From positions 248,001-312,000 of the forward strand of contig NZ_PJOM01000002.1 in assembly GCF_002900965.1 (NCBI RefSeq): a stretch of DNA of 64,000 nt, written 5' to 3'. Positions 28,189 through 38,145 of this stretch are shown one piece after another. The notes under the pieces were generated by a model. It searched no databases. It saw only the letters and a program-made list of their open reading frames with translations, and was not told the DNA's origin. The translations under genes were made by a program, and so were the position numbers. The DNA comes from Pseudotabrizicola formosa (GTDB lineage: Bacteria; Pseudomonadota; Alphaproteobacteria; Rhodobacterales; Rhodobacteraceae). Numbering within the stretch: the stretch's first letter is position 1; each line of letters opens with the position of its first letter.

Positions 28189-28817
28189 TTGCGCATCTTC
28201 CACCCGGTGCTGCCCATGGCGTGGTGATGCTGCACGGGCGCGGAGGAACGGCGGTTGATATCCTGTCGCTGCTGGATCACGCGGGCTTGCCGGGCGTGGC
28301 CGCGGTTGCGCCAGAGGCTGCGGGAAACAGCTGGTGGCCCAGCAGTTTTCTGGCCCCGGCCGCACAGATGGACCCCTTTGTGCAGCGCGGACTTGCCGAG
28401 GTGGCGGCAGGCGTGGCCAGCCTGGAACAGGCCGGCCTGGCCCGCAGCGCGATCTGGTTGTGCGGGTTCAGCCAGGGCGCGTGCCTTGCGCTGGAAGCCT
28501 TTGCCCGCGAAGGCGAGGGGCTGGCAGGGGCTTTTGCCTTTTCCGGCGGCTTGGTCGGGCTTGCCGATCAGGGCAATCCCGGCCCGGCGCTTTATGGCCA
28601 CGCAGACAAACGGCTGGATTACACCGGGCAGCGGAGCGGGCAGGTCTGGATTTCAGTGCATCAGCGTGACCCGCATATCCCGCTGAAACGCGCCGAGGAC
28701 AGTGCCGTTGCCCTGCGCCAGAGGGGTGCCACGGTGGATCTTCAGGTCTATCCCGGCGCGGGCCACGCCGTGATGCGCGAAGACATCACGGCCCTGCGCC
28801 GGCATCTGAACGGCTAG
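28185..28817 (+). CDS. Phospholipase/carboxylesterase family hydrolase (MhqD-like)
   Basis: 210-residue alpha/beta hydrolase. HGRGGTAVD forms the oxyanion region; the nucleophile Ser is in CGFSQGACLA (about 95), Asp in HQRDPHIPL and His in YPGAGHAVM. It is translationally coupled to the dioxygenase through ATGA. In Bacillus the equivalent pair protects against quinones; that role here is inferred from synteny. Confidence 0.83.
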   Translation: MIAHLPPGAAHGVVMLHGRGGTAVDILSLLDHAGLPGVAAVAPEAAGNSWWPSSFLAPAAQMDPFVQRGLAEVAAGVASLEQAGLARSAIWLCGFSQGACLALEAFAREGEGLAGAFAFSGGLVGLADQGNPGPALYGHADKRLDYTGQRSGQVWISVHQRDPHIPLKRAEDSAVALRQRGATVDLQVYPGAGHAVMREDITALRRHLNG

Positions 28818-28821
28818 GAGA

Positions 28822-28840
28822 GGGGGCCCCTACGGCCCCC
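28822..28840. terminator. Hairpin terminator between convergent genes
   Basis: GGGGGCC-N5-GGCCCCC hairpin directly after the esterase stop and two bases from the hemP stop, so it can serve both strands. Only a short T stretch follows. Confidence 0.6.
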
Positions 28841-28841
28841 T

Positions 28842-29000
28842 TCACTTTGTCAGGATCAGCTTGCCCTGACGGGTGATGCGCAGCGAATACACCATGCCGT
28901 TCAGCAAGATACGCGCCTCGCGCCCGCCTTCGGTGAGCGCGGTGGCGTCATGCAGCGGAATAGCCTCGGCCAGCCGGGTCAGATCTGTCATCGCGTTCAT
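28842..29000 (-). CDS. hemP: Hemin uptake protein HemP
   Basis: 52-residue gene found by translating the minus strand by hand. The C-terminal half, GREARILLNGMVYSLRITRQ followed by GKLILTK, is the HemP family pattern (PF10636), whose members almost always end in RLTRxGKLILTK. HemP is linked to haem acquisition and is usually iron-controlled. ATG 29000 has GGAGGG six bases upstream, inside the preceding small gene, which it overlaps by ATGA. No haem receptor or transporter is nearby. Confidence 0.85.
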   Translation of the reverse strand: MNAMTDLTRLAEAIPLHDATALTEGGREARILLNGMVYSLRITRQGKLILTK

Positions 29001-29128
29001 GCGCGTCCCTCCAGCCGGTCAAGCATCGTGCCAAGCAGGTCATTGGGGACGAAACCGGCCAAGGATTGGCGCAGAAGTTCCGCCAGATCCGGCGCAACCG
29101 GAGCGGTTCGATCAGGCTGTGGTCTCAT
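28997..29128 (-). CDS. Small conserved-looking protein upstream of hemP, unknown
   Basis: 43 residues, read by hand: begins MRPQPDRTAPVAPDLAELL and ends MLDRLEGRA. Support comes from a GGAAG Shine-Dalgarno before ATG 29128, a precise 4-bp overlap with hemP, and the hemP Shine-Dalgarno lying inside it, so it probably couples hemP translation. Residues 14-40 look like one or two short amphipathic helices. No family recognised. Confidence 0.6.
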   Translation of the reverse strand: MRPQPDRTAPVAPDLAELLRQSLAGFVPNDLLGTMLDRLEGRA

Positions 29129-29206
29129 GTAGGGCTTCCTTCGGACAGGGAACAGCTGTGTGTTCATGGTCTTGGCTGGCCCGTCCGGACTGGCTGTGTG
29201 AATACC

Positions 29207-29225
29207 TTACAAAAATACTTTGTAA
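29207..29225. promoter_or_regulatory. Perfect palindrome TTACAAA-N5-TTTGTAA upstream of the hemP mini-operon
   Basis: A 19-bp operator-like dyad in the gap between the divergent hemP operon and cysE, 79 bp from the first small-gene start. It is AT-rich in a GC-rich genome. Size suits a dimeric regulator; because hemP is usually iron-regulated, a Fur-, Irr- or similar protein is a candidate, but the sequence does not match a consensus I know well. Confidence 0.55.
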
Positions 29226-29320
29226 TGTAAAGCCTCGTCCCGAAGATTTTTCACGACGGCTGTTGAACCAACGCGCAACCTGCTACATTTCAACCCGACA
29301 TTGCGAAAAAGGATCGTGCC

Positions 29321-30139
29321 ATGGCCGAGCGCAAACTGAAACTGTCGCCACTTGATCCGGTCTGGACCCGCGTCTGTGACGAGGCAGAGGCGGCGATCAA
29401 GGAGGATCCGTTGCTCGGCGGCCTGATCCATTCGTCCTTGCTGCATCACCCGACGATGGAACAGGCCCTTGCCTACCGGTTTTCGTTCAAACTTGCCTCG
29501 CCTGAAATGGGCGAGCAGATCCTGCGCGAGATTGCCGATCAGGCTTACCGCGATGATCCTGATCTGGGGGCCGTCGCGCGGGCCGATCTGATGGCGGTCT
29601 TCGACCGTGACCCGGCCTGCCATCGCTATCTGCAACCGATCCTGTTTTTCAAAGGCTATCAGGCGGTGCAGGCCTACCGCGTGGGCCATTGGCTCTGGAC
29701 CCGTGGCCGCCGCGATCTGGCCTATTTCGTCCAGATGCGGGTCAGCGAAGTGTTCGGCGTCGACATTCACCCGGCTGCAAAGATCGGTCGCGGCATCATG
29801 ATCGACCACGCCCATTCGATCGTGATCGGTGAAACCGCTGTTGTCGGCGACAATGTGTCGATGCTGCATTCGGTGACCTTGGGCGGAACCGGCAAGGAAG
29901 ACGGCGACCGTCATCCCAAGATTGGCAATGGCGTGCTGATTGGCGCAGGTGCGAAGGTTCTGGGCAACATCTCGGTTGGAGATTGCTCACGCATCGCTGC
30001 GGGCTCGGTGGTGCTGCACGATATTCCGCGCAACAAGACGGTTGCGGGTGTTCCGGCCAAAATCGTCGGCGAAGCCGGCTGCTCGCAACCTGCCGTGTCG
30101 ATGGATCATAATCTGACAGGCTGCCTCGACTGCGGCTGA
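29321..30139 (+). CDS. cysE: Serine O-acetyltransferase CysE
   Basis: 272 residues: an N-terminal helical domain (1-150) and a left-handed beta-helix of hexapeptide repeats (about 150-245) with DIHPAAKIGRGIMIDHAHSI, HSVTLGGTGK and HPKIGNGVLIGAGAKVLGNI (catalytic His in HAHS and HSVT regions). It makes O-acetylserine for cysteine synthesis. AAGGA precedes ATG 29321. Ends in a strong terminator. Confidence 0.93.
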   Translation: MAERKLKLSPLDPVWTRVCDEAEAAIKEDPLLGGLIHSSLLHHPTMEQALAYRFSFKLASPEMGEQILREIADQAYRDDPDLGAVARADLMAVFDRDPACHRYLQPILFFKGYQAVQAYRVGHWLWTRGRRDLAYFVQMRVSEVFGVDIHPAAKIGRGIMIDHAHSIVIGETAVVGDNVSMLHSVTLGGTGKEDGDRHPKIGNGVLIGAGAKVLGNISVGDCSRIAAGSVVLHDIPRNKTVAGVPAKIVGEAGCSQPAVSMDHNLTGCLDCG

Positions 30140-30153
30140 CTTTTGCGCGCATG

Positions 30154-30191
30154 AAAAAGCCCCCGGATGCAGCGGCATCCGGGGGCTTTTT
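30154..30191. terminator. Strong bidirectional rho-independent terminator
   Basis: A perfect 17-bp stem with a 4-base loop (AGCG at 30171-30174), flanked by A5 on the left and T5 on the right. It ends cysE (plus) and the convergent pdh operon (minus, stop at 30205). Confidence 0.93.
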
Positions 30192-30204
30192 AATGTCTCG
30201 ACCA

Positions 30205-31521
30205 TCAGGCCAGCATGGTCATCGGGTTTTCCAGCGCCTCGATGACCGCCTTCAGGAAAGCGGCCCCCAGCGCGCCATCGATCACCCGGTGATCGACGGA
30301 CAGGGTCATCGACATGACTGTTGCCACACCGATGGTGCCATCCGCCTTGACCACCGGCTTTTTCACGCCTGCGCCGACCGCCAAAATCGACCCGTGCGGC
30401 GGGTTGATCACGGCGTCGAAATTGTCGATCCCCATCATCCCGAGGTTGGAAATCGCAAAGCTGCCGCCCTGATATTCATGCGGGGCCAGCTTCTTGGTTT
30501 TCGCCCGCCCGGCCAGATCCTTCATCTCGGCCGACAGGGCCGACAGTGACTTCTTGTCGGCATCGCGCAGAACGGGGGTGAAGAGCCCGCCCTCAATGGC
30601 CACAGCCACCGCCACATCCGAGGGTTTCAGCTTCAAGATGCGATCACCCGCCCAGACGGCGTTGCAATCCGGCACGGCTTGCAGCGCCTGCGCGCAGGCC
30701 TTGATGATGAAGTCATTGACGGACAACTTCACGCCGCGCGATTCCAGTGATTTGTTCAGGGTCGCGCGGAATTCCATCAATGCGTCCAGCTGCACTTCCC
30801 GGCGCAGATAGAAATGCGGGATGGTCTGCTTGGCCTCGGTCAGCCGGGCCGCGATGGTGCGGCGCATGCCGTCCAGTGCCACCTCGGTAAACTCCCGGTC
30901 GGCGTACATTTTCAGCACGGTGTCCGTGGACGGGCCGGTGGGCATTGCCGCCTTTGCCGGGGCCTGCGCAGCAGGGGCCGCCGCCGCCGCCGCCGCCGCC
31001 GCCGCTGGGGCAGGGGCCGCAGCCTTTGGCGCGGCCTGCGCGCCTTCGACATCGGCGCGCACGATGCGGCCATGCGGGCCAGAGCCCTGAACCGCGCTCA
31101 GGTCCAGACCCTTTTCCTTGGCGATCCGCCGCGCGAGCGGCGAGGCGAAGACTCGGGCGCCAGAGGCCGCGGAGGTGGCAGGGGCCGCCGCCGGTGCCGC
31201 AGCGGCAGGGGCCGCTGCCGGGGCAGCCTCGGCCGGTTTTGCCGCCGCCGGTGCCGCCACGGTGGCAGAGGCATCCTCCCCCTCTTCCAGCAGCACGGCG
31301 ATGGCGGCGTTGACCTTTACCCCCGCCGTGCCTTCGGCCACCAAAAGCTTGCCGATGGTGCCCTCATCGGTCGCCTCGAACTCCATCGTGGCCTTGTCGG
31401 TTTCGATCTCGGCCAGGATCTGGCCGGATTTTACCACATCGCCCTCTTTCACCAGCCATTTGGCCAGCGTGCCTTCCTCCATCGTGGGGGACAGCGCGGG
31501 CATCAGAATTTCGGTTGCCAT
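30205..31521 (-). CDS. pdhC: Pyruvate dehydrogenase E2, dihydrolipoamide acetyltransferase
   Basis: 438 residues: one lipoyl domain (1-80, lipoyl-Lys43 in ETDKATME), an Ala/Pro-rich linker, a peripheral subunit-binding domain (about 125-165, [16 protein letters not shown]), a second Ala/Pro linker, and a catalytic domain from about 205 with the active-site motif [13 protein letters not shown] near the end. It accepts acetyl from E1 and passes it to CoA. Last gene of pdhABC; the E3 (lpd) gene is not in the window. Confidence 0.95.
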   Translation of the reverse strand: MATEILMPALSPTMEEGTLAKWLVKEGDVVKSGQILAEIETDKATMEFEATDEGTIGKLLVAEGTAGVKVNAAIAVLLEEGEDASATVAAPAAAKPAEAAPAAAPAAAAPAAAPATSAASGARVFASPLARRIAKEKGLDLSAVQGSGPHGRIVRADVEGAQAAPKAAAPAPAAAAAAAAAAPAAQAPAKAAMPTGPSTDTVLKMYADREFTEVALDGMRRTIAARLTEAKQTIPHFYLRREVQLDALMEFRATLNKSLESRGVKLSVNDFIIKACAQALQAVPDCNAVWAGDRILKLKPSDVAVAVAIEGGLFTPVLRDADKKSLSALSAEMKDLAGRAKTKKLAPHEYQGGSFAISNLGMMGIDNFDAVINPPHGSILAVGAGVKKPVVKADGTIGVATVMSMTLSVDHRVIDGALGAAFLKAVIEALENPMTMLA

Positions 31522-31533
31522 GGTGCGCCCTCC

Positions 31534-32913
31534 TTACCGGTAGCAGACAGATTTCGCCGCGGCAGCGATTTCTGCCGGGGTGATCAGCGCGAATTTTTCA
31601 AGGTTCGCGGCATAGGGCATCGGCACATCCTTGCCGGCGCAGGTGACGACGGGCGCATCCAGATAATCGAAGGCGCGCTGCATGATCGTCGATGCAAGAT
31701 GGTCGCCGATCGACCCCACAGGGAAGCCTTCCTCAACCGTGATGCAGCGGTTGGTCTTTTGGACCGAGGCCAGCACCGTATCATAATCAATCGGGCGCAG
31801 GGTACGCAGGTTGATGATCTCGGCCTCGATCCCGTCCTTGGCGAGAGCTTCGGCGGCCAGCAGGGAATGCGCCACGCCGATGCCAAAGCTGACAATGGTC
31901 ACATCCTTGCCCTCACGGATGATCGACGCCTTGCCGAACGGGACGGTGAAGTCTTCATCTGTCGGCACCTCGAAGCTGCGGCCGTACAGGATTTCATTCT
32001 CAAGGAAGATCACCGGGTTCGGATCACGGATCGCCGATTTCAGCAGGCCTTTGGCATCGGCTGCGGAATAGGGCATGCAGACGCGCAGGCCGGGAATGGC
32101 GGCATACCAGGCCGCATAGTCCTGCGAATGCTGCGCGCCCACGCGGGCAGCAGCTCCGTTCGGGCCGCGGAACACCATCGGGCTGCCCATCTGGCCGCCG
32201 GACATGTACAGCGTCTTGGCGGCAGAGTTGATGATATGGTCAATCGCCTGCATGGCGAAGTTGAAGGTCATGAACTCGACAATGGGCCTGAGGCCGCCCC
32301 AGCTGGCACCAACCGCGATGCCGGCAAAGCCATGTTCGGTGATCGGGGTGTCAACCACCCGCTTGGCACCGAATTCATCCAGCAATCCTTGAGAAATCTT
32401 GTAGGCGCCCTGATATTCGCCAACTTCTTCCCCCATCAGGAAGACATTGGGATCACGGCGCATTTCCTCGGCCATTGCTTCGCGTAGGGCTTCGCGGACG
32501 GTCATGGTCTTGGTCGGACCTTCGGGCAGATCGGTATGCGGCCAGCCCTTTGCCGCCGCGACTGGTGCAGGGGCAGGCGCTGCGGCCTGCGCGGGCACCG
32601 AAGCCGGGGCCTCCGCCGCCGGGGCGACAGAGTCTGCCACTTTTGGCGCGGGCGTCTCGCTCACGCTTTCACCCTCTTCGACCATGATGGCAATCGGCGT
32701 GTTCACTTTCACACCGGCCGTGCCTTCGGTGACCAGCAGCTTGCCGATGATCCCTTCGTCGGTGGCCTCGAATTCCATCGTGGCCTTGTCGGTTTCGATC
32801 TCGGCCAGAATCTGGCCGGATTTTACCGCGTCGCCTTCTTTCACCAGCCATTTGGCCAGCGTGCCTTCTTCCATCGTCGGGGAAAGCGCGGGCATCAATA
32901 CTTCGGTTGCCAT
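31534..32913 (-). CDS. pdhB: Pyruvate dehydrogenase E1 beta with fused N-terminal lipoyl domain
   Basis: 459 residues. Residues 1-80 are a lipoyl domain (Lys43) almost identical to that of PdhC; after an Ala/Pro linker, residues about 135-459 are the E1-beta domain ([35 protein letters not shown]). The lipoyl fusion is typical of alphaproteobacterial PDH. ATG 32913 has a G-rich Shine-Dalgarno; a start further upstream would run into pdhA. Lies 13 bp after pdhA and 12 bp before pdhC. Confidence 0.94.
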   Translation of the reverse strand: MATEVLMPALSPTMEEGTLAKWLVKEGDAVKSGQILAEIETDKATMEFEATDEGIIGKLLVTEGTAGVKVNTPIAIMVEEGESVSETPAPKVADSVAPAAEAPASVPAQAAAPAPAPVAAAKGWPHTDLPEGPTKTMTVREALREAMAEEMRRDPNVFLMGEEVGEYQGAYKISQGLLDEFGAKRVVDTPITEHGFAGIAVGASWGGLRPIVEFMTFNFAMQAIDHIINSAAKTLYMSGGQMGSPMVFRGPNGAAARVGAQHSQDYAAWYAAIPGLRVCMPYSAADAKGLLKSAIRDPNPVIFLENEILYGRSFEVPTDEDFTVPFGKASIIREGKDVTIVSFGIGVAHSLLAAEALAKDGIEAEIINLRTLRPIDYDTVLASVQKTNRCITVEEGFPVGSIGDHLASTIMQRAFDYLDAPVVTCAGKDVPMPYAANLEKFALITPAEIAAAAKSVCYR

Positions 32914-32926
32914 GTCGTGTTCCCCC

Positions 32927-33916
32927 TCAGGCGTAGATGTCGGTCCAGAGTTCCTCAACCGGAGGCTCTGGGCTGTCTTTGGCGAATTCGGCAGATTCGT
33001 TGACCTGCGCCTTGATCTCTTTGTCGATGGCTTTCAGGTCTTCGTCGCTGGCAAGGCCGCCCTGCAGCAGCAGGTCGCGCACATGTTCGATGGCATCTTT
33101 CTCAGAGCGCATCTTCTCCACCTCTTCGCGGGTGCGGTATTTGGCCGGGTCCGACATCGAATGGCCGCGGTAGCGATAGGTCATCATTTCAAGGATATAG
33201 GGCCCCTGACCCGCACGGCAGGCGGCAACCGCCTTTTCGCCGGCAGCCTTCACGGCCAGCACATCCATCCCGTCAACGGCCTCGCCCTTGATGCCATAAG
33301 CGGCCCCGCGTTCCCACAGGGACGGCGACTTGGTGGAGCGTTTGACAGAGGTGCCCATGGCATAACCGTTGTTTTCGATCACGAAAATCACCGGCAGGTT
33401 CCACAACTCGGCCATGTTGTAGGTCTCGTAGACCTGGCCCTGATTGGCCGCACCGTCACCGAAATAGGTGAAGGTCACATTGTCATTGCCAAGGTATTTG
33501 TCGGCGAAGGCCAGACCGGCCCCCAGCGGCACTTGCGCGCCGACGATGCCATGGCCGCCGTAGAAATGCTTCTCTTTCGAGAACATGTGCATCGAGCCGC
33601 CCTTGCCCTTGGAATAGCCGCCGATGCGCCCGGTCAGTTCGGCCATCACGCCCTTCGGGTCCATGCCGCAGGCCAGCATATGGCCGTGGTCGCGGTAGCT
33701 GGTAACGCGTTTGTCCCCCTCTTTGGCCGCAGCCTCCAGACCCACCACAACCGCCTCTTGCCCGATATACAGGTGGCAGAACCCACCGATCAGGCCCATG
33801 CCGTACAATTGGCCGGCCTTTTCCTCAAACCGGCGGATCAGCAGCATCTCGCGGTAGTATTTCAGCAACTCTTCCTTCGAGGCATTCGGCCTCTCGGCTG
33901 GTTTCTTGGCGGCCAT
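32927..33916 (-). CDS. pdhA: Pyruvate dehydrogenase E1 alpha
   Basis: 329 residues with the TPP motif [20 protein letters not shown] (about 164-183) and the phosphorylation-loop-like [15 protein letters not shown]. Pairs with PdhB to decarboxylate pyruvate. ATG 33916 follows GGAGGG at a spacing of about nine; an in-frame GTG at 33925 lies too near that site. First gene of the operon, with its promoter presumably in 33917-34001. Confidence 0.95.
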   Translation of the reverse strand: MAAKKPAERPNASKEELLKYYREMLLIRRFEEKAGQLYGMGLIGGFCHLYIGQEAVVVGLEAAAKEGDKRVTSYRDHGHMLACGMDPKGVMAELTGRIGGYSKGKGGSMHMFSKEKHFYGGHGIVGAQVPLGAGLAFADKYLGNDNVTFTYFGDGAANQGQVYETYNMAELWNLPVIFVIENNGYAMGTSVKRSTKSPSLWERGAAYGIKGEAVDGMDVLAVKAAGEKAVAACRAGQGPYILEMMTYRYRGHSMSDPAKYRTREEVEKMRSEKDAIEHVRDLLLQGGLASDEDLKAIDKEIKAQVNESAEFAKDSPEPPVEELWTDIYA

Positions 33917-33990
33917 ATGCGGCACCCTCCCGTCAGTGGCTAAGATAGTTTAGTGTTAAACCATTCATAGCCTATCGGGTTTTGTTGGGC

Positions 33991-34022
33991 AAAACAAAAA
34001 ACGCGCGCCGAAACGGCGCGCG
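33991..34022 (-). terminator. Rho-independent terminator downstream of ftsB
   Basis: CGCGCGCCG-AAA-CGGCGCGCG stem-loop (34002-34022) followed, on the minus strand, by a T-rich tract (complement of 33991-34001). It ends the ftsB transcript before pdhA. Confidence 0.9.
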
Positions 34023-34046
34023 GGGCAGGGCCTTGATGCCTGTCCG

Positions 34047-34349
34047 TCAGCGGATCACGATCTCATCGGCACGGACATAGCCCAGCACGTCGCGCACCTG
34101 TTCATCCAGCAGATCGACATCCAGATAACGGTCTGACAAACGCATGGTCAGGTTGCTGATCTCGGCCAGATCCTGATAGAGACGGTCGCGTTCCACCCGC
34201 AGCGTCTCGGCCTCGGCGCGGATCTGAACCTGACGGAACACCCCGTAATCGCCCTGCACGGCGGCAAAGGTGAAATAGGCCCCCAACATGAAGGCCATCA
34301 ACAGATAAAGAATGCCGCCAATCGGCAGGCGGGTGCCCTGTGCCGTCAT
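34047..34349 (-). CDS. ftsB: Septum formation initiator, FtsB/DivIC family
   Basis: 100 residues: short cytoplasmic N-terminus, one transmembrane helix (about 10-30, GGILYLLMAFMLGAYFTFAA), then a coiled coil (about 38-70, RAEAETLRVERDRLYQDLAE) and a short periplasmic tail. This matches FtsB, a divisome member that works with FtsL and FtsQ. Its place next to pdhA and glycolytic genes is usual in Rhodobacteraceae. Confidence 0.85.
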   Translation of the reverse strand: MTAQGTRLPIGGILYLLMAFMLGAYFTFAAVQGDYGVFRQVQIRAEAETLRVERDRLYQDLAEISNLTMRLSDRYLDVDLLDEQVRDVLGYVRADEIVIR

Positions 34350-34463
34350 ATCCTTGCCCCTTCAGACCGTGTTTTCCGGCCTTTCTGCAGACATGACACA
34401 TCTGATTCGCAAAAGGAATCCCCCAAGAGGGAAATTCCGTTCACGTTTCACCCAGGCGCAGGC

Positions 34464-35357
34464 TCAGCCCGCGACCGAAGCCGCATGAATGCTGGAGATG
34501 GCATCGCCAAGAGCTGCGTCGAATTCGGCATCAGACTGCTGGGCCGACAGGCCTTCGGTCAGCGCCCGGCTGAAGCTGGCGATGATGCCACGGTTGCGTG
34601 CCAGAATGGCATTGGCACCCTCGCGGCTATGGCCACCCGACAGGGCGACAACCTTCAAGACGCGGGGATGATCGACCAAGGGGGCATAGAAATTGTCCAC
34701 CGACGGCAGCGACAGTTTCAGCATCACCTTGCGATCTGCCGGCAGGGCGTTGAGGTGCTTGAGGATTTCATCCTGCAGCATCGCCTCGGCCTCAGGCTTG
34801 TCGGCGATGGAAATCGTCACCTCCGGCTCCAGAATAGGCATGAGACCCGCTGCCGCAACCTGATCGCCTACAGCAAACTGCTGGGCCACGATGGCAGCGA
34901 TCCCCTTGGCATTGGCCGCGTGCACAACCGAGCGTTCCTTGGTGCCGAACACGCCAAGCCCCTTGGCGCGCGCCAGCAGCGCCTCCAGCCCCGGCATCGG
35001 CTTCATCAGCTGCACGCCATCGGCCTCGGCCTCCAGCCCCTTGTCGATCTTGAGAAACGGGACCACGCCGCGCTTGCTCCACAGGAATTCGGCCGTCGGG
35101 ATACCGTCGATGTCGCGGTCCATGGTCTGCTCGAACAGGATGGTGCCCACCACCTTGTCACCGGTGAAGGCAGGCGATTTGATGATCCGCGACCGCATGG
35201 CATGGATCATGTCATACATTTCAGACTCGCCCGAATAGGCGTCTTCCGCCACCCCATAGAGCTTCAGGGCCTTGGGCGTTGACCCACCGGACTGGTCCAG
35301 CGCCGCGATAAACCCGTTCCCCTTGCTGATCTGGTCAGCAGCCTGCGCGAACATCAT
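34464..35357 (-). CDS. fda: Fructose-bisphosphate aldolase class I
   Basis: 297 residues, the bacterial class I (Schiff-base) aldolase length. Landmarks: FIAALDQSGGSTPKALKLYG (15-34), GVVPFLKIDKGLE with the conserved Lys region, EPEVTI, and MLKLSLPSVDNFY carrying the likely Schiff-base Lys. It cleaves fructose 1,6-bisphosphate. ATG 35357 was chosen for AAGGGG six bases upstream; a longer frame begins at 35414 without such a site. Confidence 0.9.
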   Translation of the reverse strand: MMFAQAADQISKGNGFIAALDQSGGSTPKALKLYGVAEDAYSGESEMYDMIHAMRSRIIKSPAFTGDKVVGTILFEQTMDRDIDGIPTAEFLWSKRGVVPFLKIDKGLEAEADGVQLMKPMPGLEALLARAKGLGVFGTKERSVVHAANAKGIAAIVAQQFAVGDQVAAAGLMPILEPEVTISIADKPEAEAMLQDEILKHLNALPADRKVMLKLSLPSVDNFYAPLVDHPRVLKVVALSGGHSREGANAILARNRGIIASFSRALTEGLSAQQSDAEFDAALGDAISSIHAASVAG

Positions 35358-35510
35358 TTGAAACCCCTTGAAAACGCCTGAGATGTTGACCTTGGATAGC
35401 CATATGTGCGCCACCCTGCAATCATGGTGACGCTAACACGCCGTGCAATTTCGGGGCCTTGGTCGCCAACGGGGGCGATCTGCCCCAGCGGCGGCGGGAT
35501 GCTGCCCGGC

Positions 35511-36701
<1,191 letters not shown>

Positions 36702-36841
36702 GTCGGACCTCCCTGTCGAATTGTTGCCCCTTGTTTCCGCCGGAATGCCGCGCAGGTCAACCGATCTGCGCAAGGCCCCCTTTCCATATCCGGCCCCGGA
36801 CATTAGGTTCACAGCCAGACAACAGTAAGGAGCCAAATCCT
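36702..36841. promoter_or_regulatory. Divergent promoter region, pgk and ppi genes
   Basis: 140 bases that must hold promoters for pgk (minus) and the cyclophilin pair (plus). Only the two Shine-Dalgarno sites (GGGAGG; AAGGAG) are clear; no repeat or riboswitch seen. Confidence 0.4.
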
Positions 36842-37351
36842 ATGGCCGAGATCAAAGACCCCGAAAACACCATCATCCTGACGCTGAAAGATGGCGAAGT
36901 GGTGATCGAGCTGCTGGCCGATGTGGCCCCGAAACATGCCGCGCGGATGAAGGAACTCGCCCGTGCGAAAGCCTATGACAACGTGTGCTTCCACCGCGTG
37001 ATCAACGGCTTCATGGCGCAGACCGGCGATGTGGAAAACGGCAACATGGAGAACAACTTCAACCTGCGCCGGGCGGGCACGGGCGGGTCGGACCTGCCGG
37101 ATCTGCCGGCGGAATTTTCCAAACTGCCGCATGACCGTGGCACCCTGGGCGCCGCGCGCAGCCAGAACCCGAATTCGGCCAACAGCCAGTTCTTCATCAA
37201 CTTCGCCGACAATCATTTCCTGAACAACCAGTACACGGTCTATGGCCGGGTGATTTCGGGGATGGAGCATGTCGACAAGATCGCACGCGGTGAACCACCG
37301 GCGAGCCCTGACCGGATGATCACCGTACGGGTGGCTGCCGATGTCGCGTGA
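36842..37351 (+). CDS. ppiB: Cytoplasmic peptidyl-prolyl cis-trans isomerase, cyclophilin type
   Basis: 169 residues, a whole cyclophilin domain without a signal peptide: FHRVINGFMAQTGDV (active-site Arg), ARSQNPNSANSQFFINFAD and NNQYTVYGRVISGMEHVDKI. It catalyses proline isomerisation during folding. ATG 36842 follows TAAGGAG. Its last 11 bp overlap the next cyclophilin gene. Confidence 0.93.
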   Translation: MAEIKDPENTIILTLKDGEVVIELLADVAPKHAARMKELARAKAYDNVCFHRVINGFMAQTGDVENGNMENNFNLRRAGTGGSDLPDLPAEFSKLPHDRGTLGAARSQNPNSANSQFFINFADNHFLNNQYTVYGRVISGMEHVDKIARGEPPASPDRMITVRVAADVA

Positions 37352-37952
37352 CGGGTTCATCGCGGGCGGGATCTTCGCGCTTGGTCTGGCGGTTGTCGGG
37401 GGTTACGGCATCAGCCAGTTTGCCACCCCGGTAATGGCGCAGGTCGAAGACGGGCCGGGGCCGAATCTGGTGATCGAGGTTGCGGGCAGCACCAGCGGGC
37501 AGATCGTGATCGACATGCTGCCGGACGTGGCCCCCCGCCATGTGGAGCAGATCACGGCCCTGGCCGCAGAAGGGGCCTATGATGGTGTGGTGTTCCACCG
37601 CGTGATCGATGGCTTCATGGCCCAGACCGGGGATGTGGCCAATGGCAAGGCGGGCGGCGATCTGTCGATGGCGGGGATGGGCGGGTCTTCGCGCCCTGAT
37701 CTGCCGGCAGAGTTTTCCGACCTGAGCTTTGAGCGTGGCGTCGTCGGCATGGCCCGCAGCCAGAGCCCGGATTCTGCCAACAGCCAGTTCTTCATCATGT
37801 TCGCACCCGGAGAGTTCCTCAACGGCCAGTATACCGTGGTCGGTCGGGTGATCGAAGGCATGGAGGTGGTCGATGCCATCAAGAAAGGGGAGGGCGGCAA
37901 TGGCGAAGTGTCTGACCCTGACCGGATGGAGCGCGTGACGGTCGCCCCATAA
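37341..37952 (+). CDS. Exported or membrane-anchored cyclophilin-type peptidyl-prolyl isomerase
   Basis: 203 residues. Residues about 5-33 are hydrophobic and end in VMAQVE, suggesting a cleaved signal peptide or an anchor with the enzyme outside. The rest is a cyclophilin domain (FHRVIDGFMAQTGDV, ARSQSPDSANSQFFIMFAPG, YTVVGRVIEGMEVVDAI). It clearly arose by duplication with its upstream neighbour, giving one cytoplasmic and one periplasmic isomerase in one operon. Confidence 0.9.
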   Translation: MSRDGFIAGGIFALGLAVVGGYGISQFATPVMAQVEDGPGPNLVIEVAGSTSGQIVIDMLPDVAPRHVEQITALAAEGAYDGVVFHRVIDGFMAQTGDVANGKAGGDLSMAGMGGSSRPDLPAEFSDLSFERGVVGMARSQSPDSANSQFFIMFAPGEFLNGQYTVVGRVIEGMEVVDAIKKGEGGNGEVSDPDRMERVTVAP

Positions 37953-37970
37953 TGGCCCGCTTATCCTTGC

Positions 37971-38001
37971 GTGTAACACAGGGTGTCCCCCTGTGTTACA
38001 C
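37971..38001 (+). terminator. 13-bp perfect hairpin after the cyclophilin operon
   Basis: GTGTAACACAGGG-N5-CCCTGTGTTACAC, 18 bases after the cyclophilin stop. The stem is long but no T-tract follows, so it may be a factor-dependent terminator, RNA end protector or operator for the next gene. Confidence 0.55.
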
Positions 38002-38145
38002 AAGGGGCCTTGGTTGTTTATCAAGGGCTTGGAAAGTTGTTTTCATAGATTTTTAACATTTGGCCCCGACCGGGCCGCCTGGGCCGCTTGTCTTTCCGCA
38101 AAGGCTGCCCGATGATCCGCCCCGATCAATCAAAGGGGCTTTCCA

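Noticed and set aside
30814-32487. A 557-codon plus-strand frame opposite pdhC and pdhB
   Set aside because: Arg/Gly-rich repeats are the antisense image of the Ala/Pro linkers of the E2 and E1-beta proteins.
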